Assembly (NCBI RefSeq): GCF_002741035.1
Contig: NZ_CP016808.1
Coordinates: forward strand, 4,450,501-4,514,500
Direction of reading: 5' to 3'
Origin: Paenibacillus sp. BIHB 4019
GTDB taxonomy: Bacteria > Bacillota > Bacilli > Paenibacillales > Paenibacillaceae
DNA: 64,000 nucleotides
Every line of letters starts with the position of its first letter. The stretch's first letter is position 1. Of this stretch, positions 27,207 to 35,401 are shown piece after piece. The notes below the pieces were generated by a model. It ran no database searches. It saw nothing but the letters and a program-made list of their open reading frames with translations, and was not told where the DNA came from. A program made the position numbers and the translations under genes.

Positions 27207-28447
27207 CTACAAGCGGCGTACGTTCAGAAATGCAGAACATCGTTCCTTATATTCAAAAGCTGAAGGCCGAGCAGCCTGGACTATTATGTGCCTATGTGCG
27301 TGATATGGATGCGTTGCGCAGCCATGTGGGGGTGCGGGTGCAATCGCTGCCCCGGCGCTGCAAGCTATTTTATGCGATTAAAGCCAATTCGGAGCGCGAG
27401 GTGCTTGCTGCCCTCGCTGAAATTGTGCACGGCTTTGAGGTCGCATCGCTAGGTGAAATCAGAAAAGTGCGTGAAATATCTTCAGATATTCCGATTTTAT
27501 TCGGCGGACCTGGAAAGACGGAAGAAGAACTGGAAGGCGCAATCGAATACGGTGTCAGTCTCATCCATGTGGAGAGCGGGCATGAGCTGAATAAGCTGAA
27601 TGCGATTGCTGAAAGGCGCGGCATTGTAGCACCGGTTCTGCTGCGCATTAATTTGCGGGGCCCGCTTCCGCAAGCGACGCTGGCCATGGGCGGAAAGCCA
27701 ACTCAGTTCGGCATTGACGAGGAGTCGCTGCCGGAGGTAATGGGGCAATTGCAGAAGCTGCGGCATGTCCGCGTGGAAGGGTTCCATTTTCACTCCCTAT
27801 CGAATAATTTGGATGCCGAGCAGCATGTTCGCCTAGTCGAATATTATTGCGAAATTTCTCGGCAGTGGGCTGCAAAATACGGCTTAACCTTGAACTATAT
27901 CAATGCTGGCGGCGGCATCGGTGTCAATTATGCGGATTTGGAGCAGCAGTTTGATTGGGATGGGTTCGTCAGCGGCTTAGCGCCAATGCTGGAAAAGGAG
28001 CTGCCGCCAACGACTACCATTCTTTTTGAATGCGGGCGTTATCTTACTGCCGCAAGCGGCTATTATGCTGCGGAGGTGCTGGATATTAAGCGGAATCACG
28101 GGAAGGATTATGTCATTATTCGTGGAGGCACCCATCATTTTCGGCTTCCGGTTTCCTGGAATCACAGCCATCCGTTTGAGCGGATTGCCATTGAGCATTG
28201 GCCGCATTCCTATGAGCGTCCGGCGCTTTATGACGGTTCGGCTACCATAGTCGGCCAGCTATGTACGCCGAAGGATGTGCTGGCACATGAGGTTGAAATA
28301 AAAGAGGTACGCGTAGGCGATATTCTGCTGTTTCGTTATGCGGGCGCATATGGCTGGGCGATTTCGCATCATGACTTTTTGAGCCATCCGCATCCTGAGC
28401 ATAAATATGTCGAAGGCCTGAACTCTCTTTTTGGAGGTGGCGTATGA
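27197..28447 (+). CDS. sbnH: SbnH-like PLP decarboxylase
   Basis: A 416-residue type III PLP decarboxylase of the ornithine/diaminopimelate decarboxylase fold. The PLP lysine is K62 in FYAIKANS, the phosphate-binding glycines are in NAGGGIGVNY, and the second-subunit cysteine motif is GQLCTPKDVLA. In staphyloferrin B synthesis SbnH decarboxylates the citryl-diaminopropionate intermediate to citryl-diaminoethane. Placement between sbnB and NIS synthetase genes supports this over lysine or polyamine metabolism. Start and stop overlap the neighbouring genes. Confidence 0.85.
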   Translation: MSVTTSGVRSEMQNIVPYIQKLKAEQPGLLCAYVRDMDALRSHVGVRVQSLPRRCKLFYAIKANSEREVLAALAEIVHGFEVASLGEIRKVREISSDIPILFGGPGKTEEELEGAIEYGVSLIHVESGHELNKLNAIAERRGIVAPVLLRINLRGPLPQATLAMGGKPTQFGIDEESLPEVMGQLQKLRHVRVEGFHFHSLSNNLDAEQHVRLVEYYCEISRQWAAKYGLTLNYINAGGGIGVNYADLEQQFDWDGFVSGLAPMLEKELPPTTTILFECGRYLTAASGYYAAEVLDIKRNHGKDYVIIRGGTHHFRLPVSWNHSHPFERIAIEHWPHSYERPALYDGSATIVGQLCTPKDVLAHEVEIKEVRVGDILLFRYAGAYGWAISHHDFLSHPHPEHKYVEGLNSLFGGGV

Positions 28448-30261
28448 GCCAGATAGGTTTGACATTGCTGCACTCGAATGAGCGGATTCAAGTAAGAAGG
28501 CGAATTTTTCGTCAACTGATAGAGTCGCTGTTGTATGAGCGAATTGTAACCGGGCCCGCTATCGCCTACGGTGCAGAATCAGAATATGAGCTTCACGGAA
28601 AGACCGACTCTGGGGAGGAGGTTGCTTATCGGTTTAAAGCTTCCCGTAAAAAAAGCTTTGGCCGCATCCGCTTGTCGGAGGAGCCCGTTGTGCGCTGCAC
28701 GGCAGGTCGCGCCGCAGAGGCGGATTCTCTGCCTCGCTTTCTGCTGGAAATCGCGCCCGCGATAGGGACGACGGAGACCTTATTGTCTGTCTTTATCGAT
28801 GAAATTCAGCAAACGCTGCTGAAGGATACGATGGCTGTCCAAAAGCTGCTGGAATTGCAGCAGCATAAGCCAGCCGATTATGACGACTGGGAGAGCTATG
28901 TGCAAGCGGGCCATCCGTATCATCCCTGCTATAAATCAAGAATCGGCTTTACGCTGGAAGACAATTTGGCCTATGGACCGGAATTTAAGCCGGAGCTGAA
29001 ATTGGCTTGGGTGGCCGTGCACCAGGAAGCTGCGAGTTTTTCGATCGCTCGCATGCTTGATATTACTAGCTATATGCAGCATGAGCTTGGAGCCGATTAC
29101 GCCGCATTCCAAGCGACAATAGAGGCTGCTGGTAAAAACCCCAGCGAGTATGTGCTGCTGCCGGTTCATCCTTGGCAGTGGGAGCGATTCGCGGCGACCG
29201 CTTTTTTCGAACAAATGGAGACGCAAGAGATCATTTATTTAGGCTATGGCAGCGATAGCTACGTGCCCCAGCAGTCCATTCGTACCCTCAGCAATCGGGC
29301 GGACAAGTCCAAGGCATACGTTAAGCTGCCACTAAGCATTACGAATACATCGTCCGGCCGAATATTGGCTCGGCATACGCTGCTTAATGCAGCGCGCATA
29401 TCGGATTGGCTTGGCGAAATGGTGGCAAGCGATGCTTTTTTACGCGATGAGCTCAGGCTCATTATGCTGAAGGAGGTGCTGGGTGTTTCTTATCAGCATC
29501 AGAAGCTGCCAAACCTGCTTGAGCAAAAGGTCTATGGCGCGCTTGGCGCTATTTGGCGCGAAAGCTTGCATCCGTATTTGGAGCCAGGCGAGGAAGCTCT
29601 TCCTTTTGGCGCCTTAAGTTATCTTCAAGCGGACGGGACACCGGTCATCGATGGCTGGATTCAGAAGCATGGCATGGAGCGCTGGGTGAAAAAGCTGCTT
29701 AGCGTCTCGGTCGTACCTTTGATTCATTTGCTGTACGCGCATGGAACGGCGCTGGAGTCCCATGCGCAAAATATGATGATTGTACTGGAGCGGGGGCTGC
29801 CGACACGTATCGCTTTGAAAGATTTTCACGACGGCATTCGCTATTCGCCTGCCGTTCCCAATCCGCTGGGCTATCCGGACATTATGTATCCTCCATCCAA
29901 TCATCAACGCGTCAACCGCAATTCATTCATTGCGAAGGAAGAGGTCAAGGAGGTCAAAGACTTTTTGCTCGATGCGTTTATGTTTATTAATTTAACCGAG
30001 CTGGCCTTCTTTCTGGAACAGCATTATGGCTTGCCCGAGGAGGCATGGTGGCAAATGACGGCTGAGATTATCGTGGGTTATCAGGAGAAATTCCCAGAGC
30101 TTCAGCATCGTTTTGAGCTGTTTGATCTATTTGCTTCTGAAATCGAGGTGGAACAGCTGACGAAACGCCGATTATACGTAGGCCCGAACGATTGCGTTCA
30201 TAGCGTAAGCAACCCGCTGTATGCGTTCCACCCGAAGCACCGCACATTAGTAGGGGAGTGA
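28444..30261 (+). CDS. NIS siderophore synthetase, SbnF-like, copy 1
   Basis: A 605-residue IucA/IucC synthetase. GHPYHPCYKSRIGF (156-169), LLPVHPWQWERF, QQSIRTLSNR, PLSITNTSSGRIL, LESHAQNMMI and IALKDFHDGIRY are the nucleotide/substrate signatures. They are the SbnF variants, as I recall them. SbnF adds a second diaminopropionate to the decarboxylated citryl intermediate. Its ATG overlaps the decarboxylase stop as ATGA. The next gene is a paralogue with the same motifs. Confidence 0.85.
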   Translation: MSQIGLTLLHSNERIQVRRRIFRQLIESLLYERIVTGPAIAYGAESEYELHGKTDSGEEVAYRFKASRKKSFGRIRLSEEPVVRCTAGRAAEADSLPRFLLEIAPAIGTTETLLSVFIDEIQQTLLKDTMAVQKLLELQQHKPADYDDWESYVQAGHPYHPCYKSRIGFTLEDNLAYGPEFKPELKLAWVAVHQEAASFSIARMLDITSYMQHELGADYAAFQATIEAAGKNPSEYVLLPVHPWQWERFAATAFFEQMETQEIIYLGYGSDSYVPQQSIRTLSNRADKSKAYVKLPLSITNTSSGRILARHTLLNAARISDWLGEMVASDAFLRDELRLIMLKEVLGVSYQHQKLPNLLEQKVYGALGAIWRESLHPYLEPGEEALPFGALSYLQADGTPVIDGWIQKHGMERWVKKLLSVSVVPLIHLLYAHGTALESHAQNMMIVLERGLPTRIALKDFHDGIRYSPAVPNPLGYPDIMYPPSNHQRVNRNSFIAKEEVKEVKDFLLDAFMFINLTELAFFLEQHYGLPEEAWWQMTAEIIVGYQEKFPELQHRFELFDLFASEIEVEQLTKRRLYVGPNDCVHSVSNPLYAFHPKHRTLVGE

Positions 30262-30265
30262 GAAG

Positions 30266-32140
30266 ATGGAATACGGAAAGACAGAAGTTTTGACAGCGCT
30301 GCCGGTAGAGGGAGCGAGGCAGGAAAACAATTATGCGCTGGCGATGCGCTCAGCTCATTATGTTCAAGTAAGACGCCGGATTTTTCGGCAGCTGGTTCAG
30401 TCCATGCTCTATGAAGGAATTGTCGAAGGCTTGAAGTCGGAGCCGGGTAATCGCTGGTCCTGTGAAATTCAAGGGGTGAGCGAGAGCGGGGAGGCGGTCG
30501 CATATATTTGCGGGGGCACGCGGCATCTTACGTTTGACCGCTTGCGGATGGATGGCCAGCCGCTAAGGCGCCGAATCCATAACAGCGAAGCCGAGGCGGA
30601 TTCGCTTTCGCTATTTCTGCTTGAGACGGCTGCGGGGAGTGGAGCAGATGAGGCGCGGACGCTGCATTTTATCCAGGAGCTTGAACAGACGCTAATTAAC
30701 GATACGCTTGCCCAATATGAACGGCATCAAGTGGCCATTCCTATCCATCAGCAGCCTTATGAGGACTGGGAAAGCTTGATTATGGATGGGCATCCGTATC
30801 ATCCGAGCTACAAATCGCGTATTGGCTTTAATGTTTCGGATCATTGGGCGTACGGACCGGAGTTTGCTAAGCCAATCGAGCCTCTATGGGTAGCTGTGCA
30901 GCGGGAGTTCGCAAGGACAAGCAGCTCAGCCACACGCCAAAATGCCCATTCATCGCAAACTGACCTGAACGAATGGATTAGCACACAGCTGGATGAGGGG
31001 AGCCGTTCCAGATTCGCTGCTTATTTCAAGCAGGCTGGCGTTGATGCAGATTCCTATGTGCTGCTGCCCGTCCATCCATGGCAATGGCACAATAAATTAA
31101 CGTCCGTATTTGCAGCGCCTATTCGCGAGGGGAAAATCATGCTGCTCGGCACGGCAGGGGAGCTTTATACCGCCCAGCAATCGATTCGCACGCTTGCCAA
31201 TCGGACAGCTCCGCATAAAGCCTATATCAAACTGGCCTTAAGTATTTTAAATACATCAACCGGAAGGATTCTGGCTCCTCACACGGTTGAAAATGCACCT
31301 GCCATTACGGATTGGCTCCAAGGCTTGGCAGCTGAAGACAGCTATTTACGCGAGCAGCTGCGTGTCATCCTCTTAGGCGAGGTGGCGGGGGCGGCCTATG
31401 TCGATGCCGATATTCCCGCTGCTTTGCAGCCGCAAAGCTATGGCGTGCTCGCCTGCATATGGCGGGAGAGCCTGCACCCGCTGCTGCTGCCGGAAGAATC
31501 GGCCGTGCCGTTCAATGCGCTATGCGCAACGGATTTAGACGGCGCGCCAATCATTGATCCATGGATTAAGCAGCATGGAGCGGAAAACTGGTTGACCAAG
31601 CTGCTGAACGCGAGCGTACGCCCGATTATTCATTTTCTATTTGCCCATGGCATCGCTCTCGAATCTCATGCTCAAAATATGGTATTGATTCATCAAGCGG
31701 GACTGCCGCAGCGGGTTGCACTGAAGGATTTTCATGACGGCATTCGATTTATGAAAGCGGCACTAGTCCAGCCAGACAAGTGCCCGCAGCTAGTGCAAGT
31801 TCCGGAATATCATCAACGGGTCAATCGCAATTCGTTTTTGGAAACGGATGACCCGGCCGCTGTGCGCGATTTCGTCCATGATGCCTTTTTCTTTATTAAC
31901 TTAGGGGAACTGGCGTTGTTTATGGAGGAGCATTACGGCTTCGCCGAGGAGAAGTTTTGGCAGCTGGCTAAACGGATTATTGTGGAGTACCAGCAGCAGT
32001 TTCCAGAGCATGCAGAGCGGTTTGAACGCTTCTCGCTGTTCGATGCAGTCATTGGCGTTGAGCAGCTGACGAAAAGAAGGCTGTTCCCGGATAATGAGCT
32101 CCGCATTCATCAAGTACGCAATCCTTTAGCCGATCACTGA
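30266..32140 (+). CDS. NIS siderophore synthetase, SbnF-like, copy 2
   Basis: A 624-residue paralogue of the preceding gene: GHPYHPSYKSRIGF (175-188), LLPVHPWQWHNK, QQSIRTLANR, ALSILNTSTGRILAPHT, LESHAQNMVLIHQ and VALKDFHDGIRFM. It has about 20 extra N-terminal residues and an extra Ser/Thr/Asn-rich stretch after VQREFARTS. It starts four bases after copy 1 ends. In staphyloferrin B the third synthetase is SbnC, which adds 2-oxoglutarate; here a second SbnF-type enzyme takes that place. It may act on a different acceptor or amine, so the product may differ. Confidence 0.85.
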   Translation: MEYGKTEVLTALPVEGARQENNYALAMRSAHYVQVRRRIFRQLVQSMLYEGIVEGLKSEPGNRWSCEIQGVSESGEAVAYICGGTRHLTFDRLRMDGQPLRRRIHNSEAEADSLSLFLLETAAGSGADEARTLHFIQELEQTLINDTLAQYERHQVAIPIHQQPYEDWESLIMDGHPYHPSYKSRIGFNVSDHWAYGPEFAKPIEPLWVAVQREFARTSSSATRQNAHSSQTDLNEWISTQLDEGSRSRFAAYFKQAGVDADSYVLLPVHPWQWHNKLTSVFAAPIREGKIMLLGTAGELYTAQQSIRTLANRTAPHKAYIKLALSILNTSTGRILAPHTVENAPAITDWLQGLAAEDSYLREQLRVILLGEVAGAAYVDADIPAALQPQSYGVLACIWRESLHPLLLPEESAVPFNALCATDLDGAPIIDPWIKQHGAENWLTKLLNASVRPIIHFLFAHGIALESHAQNMVLIHQAGLPQRVALKDFHDGIRFMKAALVQPDKCPQLVQVPEYHQRVNRNSFLETDDPAAVRDFVHDAFFFINLGELALFMEEHYGFAEEKFWQLAKRIIVEYQQQFPEHAERFERFSLFDAVIGVEQLTKRRLFPDNELRIHQVRNPLADH

Positions 32141-32247
32141 CGTTCATGGATAAAAATGGGTATATTTTCACTGATATTAAAAATAATGCATGAGATCGAC
32201 AGCTTATTGCATGGACAGCTTGCCGGAAGGCTTGGTATTCTTATTAT

Positions 32248-32262
32248 TAATGATAATCATTA
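32248..32262. promoter_or_regulatory. Fur box before the siderophore uptake operon
   Basis: TAATGAT-A-ATCATTA is a perfect 7-1-7 palindrome, part of a longer TTATTAATGATAATCATTA stretch. It lies 24 bases before the start codon, over the likely transcription start. Confidence 0.82.
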
Positions 32263-32285
32263 TTAATCGCAGGGAGATGTCGTAC

Positions 32286-33269
32286 ATGCTAGGAAGAGCT
32301 TTAGACAAAAAACACCGTTTTACGATTCATTTTGCAGGGTTTATGATTTTGCTCCTTATTTTATCGGGCTGCGGCAATGCGGCTTCTGGCGGAACCAATA
32401 CCGCCTCGCCGGATGCAGCCTCACCTGAAAGCACAAGCAGCGCGGAGCCAGCGGCAACGACCCGGGTAGTCAAGGATACATATGGCGATGTTGAAGTACC
32501 TGCGAATCCAGCGCGAGTTGTTGTGCTTGATATTGGGGCTTTGGATAATTTGCTGGAGATGGGCGTCAAACCAGTCGGTGCTCCTTCAATATTGGCCGCT
32601 GGCGATCCTTATCCTGCCTATTTGGCAGGAACGGATGGCATTGAAAATATTGGCTCGGTCAATGAGCCGAATCTTGAAGCGATTGATGCGCTGAAACCTG
32701 ATTTAATTATTGGAAATAAAGATACACACGATGCGATTCATGATCAGCTGGCGCAAATTGCCCCAACCGTATTCGTAGAAACGCTTGGCGTAACTTGGAA
32801 GGAAAACTTGCAGCTGCATGCGGACGCTGTGAACAAGCAGGCTGAAGGCACAAAGCTGCTTGAGGGCTACACGCAAAAAATAAATGAGCTGAAAGCAAAA
32901 GTCGAAGGCAAGGAAGTTTCGCTCTTCCGTCCGCGTCAGGATAAAATCCAAATTTATTTGGAAGGCACATTTGCTGGCGGCATTATGAAGGAAGCGGGCA
33001 TCGTTCGCCCGGCCGCGCAAACCGATGAAGGTTTCTCTAAAGATTTAACCGAGGAGCAGATCGCTGACCTTGATGGCAATGTTATCCTTTGGTTTGATCG
33101 GGAGAAGGATGCATTTGCCAAGCTGGAAAGCAGCCCGCTATGGAAAACCTTAAAAGGAGCGCAAAACAATAGCGTCCATCCGGTAGATTGGGAATATTGG
33201 ATGAGTGGCCTAGGTATTCAAGCGGCTACTAAAGTGGCTGATGATATAAACACTTATGTTGCTGGCTAA
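32286..33269 (+). CDS. Iron-siderophore-binding lipoprotein
   Basis: A 327-residue binding protein with lipobox LSGC. The markers are TYGDVEVPANPARVVVLDIGALDNLLEMGVKPVG, EPNLEAIDALKPDLIIGN and WKTLKGAQNNSVHPVDWEYWMSGLG. ATG 32286 has AGGGAG nine bases upstream; an in-frame ATG at 32277 is too close to it. It starts an uptake operon with two FecCD permeases, directly after the siderophore biosynthesis operon, so it most likely binds the ferric form of the siderophore made here. Confidence 0.88.
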   Translation: MLGRALDKKHRFTIHFAGFMILLLILSGCGNAASGGTNTASPDAASPESTSSAEPAATTRVVKDTYGDVEVPANPARVVVLDIGALDNLLEMGVKPVGAPSILAAGDPYPAYLAGTDGIENIGSVNEPNLEAIDALKPDLIIGNKDTHDAIHDQLAQIAPTVFVETLGVTWKENLQLHADAVNKQAEGTKLLEGYTQKINELKAKVEGKEVSLFRPRQDKIQIYLEGTFAGGIMKEAGIVRPAAQTDEGFSKDLTEEQIADLDGNVILWFDREKDAFAKLESSPLWKTLKGAQNNSVHPVDWEYWMSGLGIQAATKVADDINTYVAG

Positions 33270-33295
33270 AAGATTCGCGAATATCGTTTCACTGA

Positions 33296-33330
33296 AGATT
33301 GGGTCTCCCGCATTGGCGGCCCAATCTTTC
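33296..33330 (+). terminator. Terminator-like hairpin between binding protein and permease
   Basis: AGATTGGG (33296-33303) pairs with CCCAATCT (33320-33327), then TTTCT. It is weak as a terminator and may reduce permease expression relative to the binding protein. Confidence 0.5.
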
Positions 33331-33368
33331 TGTATGATTATACCGTTTTACGTTCGGAGGTAGAAACA

Positions 33369-34358
33369 TTGAGGGGCAGAATGACCGGTTTGGCAGTACT
33401 GCTTGTTTTACTTGTGCTGGCATGGGCTTCCAGCATTATGTTTGGCATTGTACGGGTGCCTTTTGCAGCAGTTATCGATGCTTTTTGGGCTTTTGACGAA
33501 TCACGGGATCAGCTCATCGTAAGGTCGGTCCGATTGCCGCGGGCGATGATCGCGATGCTGGTTGGCGGCTCATTAGCAGCAGCGGGCTGTCTGATGCAGG
33601 CGCTTAGCCGCAATGCGCTCGCTGGCCCGGAATTGTTCGGCATTAATTATGGAGCCGCTTTAACGACCGTTATCGCGTCATTCCTTTTCGGCACAACTTC
33701 GCTGGTTTTGTTTACTTGGTCAGCCTTTGCGGGCGCTGCTATAGCTGGTTTTTCGGTATTTATGCTGAGCTCCATCGGCAGACAGCCGCTAACGTCGGTC
33801 AAGCTGGTGCTAGCAGGGGCCACGATTAATTTGCTGCTGGCTTCGCTGACGCAAGGCATTCTTATTTTAAATGAACAATCGCTGGATACGATGCGCTTCT
33901 GGCTGGCCGGCTCGATTACGGGTCGGGATATGCAATTGTTTTTAACGGTGCTTCCTTATATGCTGCTTGGTTTGGTTGGCTCCTTTTTATTAGCAGGACA
34001 CATGAATGTCATCAGCCTAGGGGAGGAGATGGCCCAAGGCTTAGGTCAGCGGGTCATATTGATCAAGCTGCTCTGTATCGGCGTCATTATTATTTTAGCC
34101 GGAAGCGCTGTTGCCATTGCGGGGCCCATTGCTTTTATAGGGCTGGCGGTTCCACATATTGCCCGGTTCATGGTTGGAACCAATTATCGCTGGATTTTGC
34201 CTTATGCCATCGTATTAGGCGCGTTGCTGCTATTGCTGGCTGATATCGCAGCCCGGTTTATATTGCCTGGCGAGGAGCTGCCTGTAGGCGTCGTGACTGC
34301 TTTTCTGGGAGCGCCCTTTCTCATTTATTTGGCACAGCGAAAGGGGGGAGCGAAATAG
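33369..34358 (+). CDS. FecCD-family siderophore ABC permease 1
   Basis: A 329-residue permease of the BtuC/FecCD family, with about ten hydrophobic helices. RLPRAMIAMLVGGSLAAAGCLMQALSRNALAGPELFGINYGA is the family signature, and the cytoplasmic coupling helix is near PIAFIGLAVPHIARFMVG. The start is TTG 33369, with GGAGG eight bases upstream. Its partner follows directly; no ATPase gene is found in the window. Confidence 0.9.
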   Translation: MRGRMTGLAVLLVLLVLAWASSIMFGIVRVPFAAVIDAFWAFDESRDQLIVRSVRLPRAMIAMLVGGSLAAAGCLMQALSRNALAGPELFGINYGAALTTVIASFLFGTTSLVLFTWSAFAGAAIAGFSVFMLSSIGRQPLTSVKLVLAGATINLLLASLTQGILILNEQSLDTMRFWLAGSITGRDMQLFLTVLPYMLLGLVGSFLLAGHMNVISLGEEMAQGLGQRVILIKLLCIGVIIILAGSAVAIAGPIAFIGLAVPHIARFMVGTNYRWILPYAIVLGALLLLLADIAARFILPGEELPVGVVTAFLGAPFLIYLAQRKGGAK

Positions 34359-34402
34359 TTTCTTCTATTATAAAGGGACGCTACTGGGGAATCATTTTAC
34401 TC

Positions 34403-35356
34403 TTGCTTGGACTAAATCTGCTTGTTCTGCTTTTGAGCATCGTGCTTGGCGAACGCGCGGTGCCTCCCTTCGAAGCCATTCGAACGGCGCTGCATGTCGG
34501 CAATGATGAATTTGCGTTTACAATCCGCGGGGTCCGATTGCCGAGAGTGCTCACTGGCTTCTTAGCTGGCTGCGGGCTCGCTGTATCCGGCATGATTTTA
34601 CAAATCATTACTCGCAACCCGCTTGCCTCGCCAGGCATTATTGGGCTGAATTCGGGAGCAGCCGCGGCTGTTGTCGCTGTCATGGTGCTTGTGCCTGCCT
34701 ATCCGATGAGCCAGCTGCCGTTTGCCGCTTTTGCCGGAGCTGTTATAGTAGCCGCTTTAATCTATTGGTTGTCCTGGAGCAATGGCATATCAATCATTCG
34801 CTTGCTGTTAGTCGGAATTGGCATTTCAGCTATGGCAGCAGCATGCATTACTTATTTGCTGACACTTGGCAATATATTTCGCGTATCCCAAGCGTCGGTA
34901 TGGATGGCTGGCAGCTTGTACGGGCGGACATGGGAGCATTTTTGGCCTTTGCTGCCGTGGATGGCAGTGCTGCTCCCTTTGGTGCTGTTAAGCGTACGCC
35001 AGCTTGATCTGTTTCAATTAACTGATGATTCAGCCAAAGGGCTGGGCATGCGCCTGGAGCGGATGAGATTTTGGTTTATTCTCATGAGCGTTGCGTTAGC
35101 GGGATCTGCCGTATCGATGGCGGGGACGATTGCGTTCGTTGGCCTAATCGCCCCTCATATGGCTGTGCGATTAGTTGGTACGCGCAGCATAAGACGGCTG
35201 CCCGTTACGGCTTTGCTTGGCGGTTTAATCGTTATCGTTGCAGATTTAATAGGGAGAAGCATCTTTTCTCCTTATGAGATACCAGCTGGTCTAGTTACCG
35301 CATGTATTGGCGCGCCTTATATGATCTATTTGCTGATGAGACGTAATACTATATAA
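34403..35356 (+). CDS. FecCD-family siderophore ABC permease 2, start uncertain
   Basis: A permease of at least 317 residues, with RLPRVLTGFLAGCGLAVSGMILQIITRNPLASPGIIGLNSG and GTIAFVGLIAPHMAVRLVG. The TTG at 34403 has only a weak ribosome site (GGGGA twelve bases away). The frame stays open upstream across residues such as KGRYWGIILLL, which look like the normal N-terminus, but no ATG, GTG or TTG is available there; a non-standard ATA at 34355 overlaps the previous stop. The true start may lie upstream. It is the heterodimer partner of the preceding permease. Confidence 0.85.
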   Translation: MLGLNLLVLLLSIVLGERAVPPFEAIRTALHVGNDEFAFTIRGVRLPRVLTGFLAGCGLAVSGMILQIITRNPLASPGIIGLNSGAAAAVVAVMVLVPAYPMSQLPFAAFAGAVIVAALIYWLSWSNGISIIRLLLVGIGISAMAAACITYLLTLGNIFRVSQASVWMAGSLYGRTWEHFWPLLPWMAVLLPLVLLSVRQLDLFQLTDDSAKGLGMRLERMRFWFILMSVALAGSAVSMAGTIAFVGLIAPHMAVRLVGTRSIRRLPVTALLGGLIVIVADLIGRSIFSPYEIPAGLVTACIGAPYMIYLLMRRNTI

Positions 35357-35401
35357 TAGAAGAAATTGTCACGGTTTTACGAAAGGTCGGTGCTAAACCG
35401 A

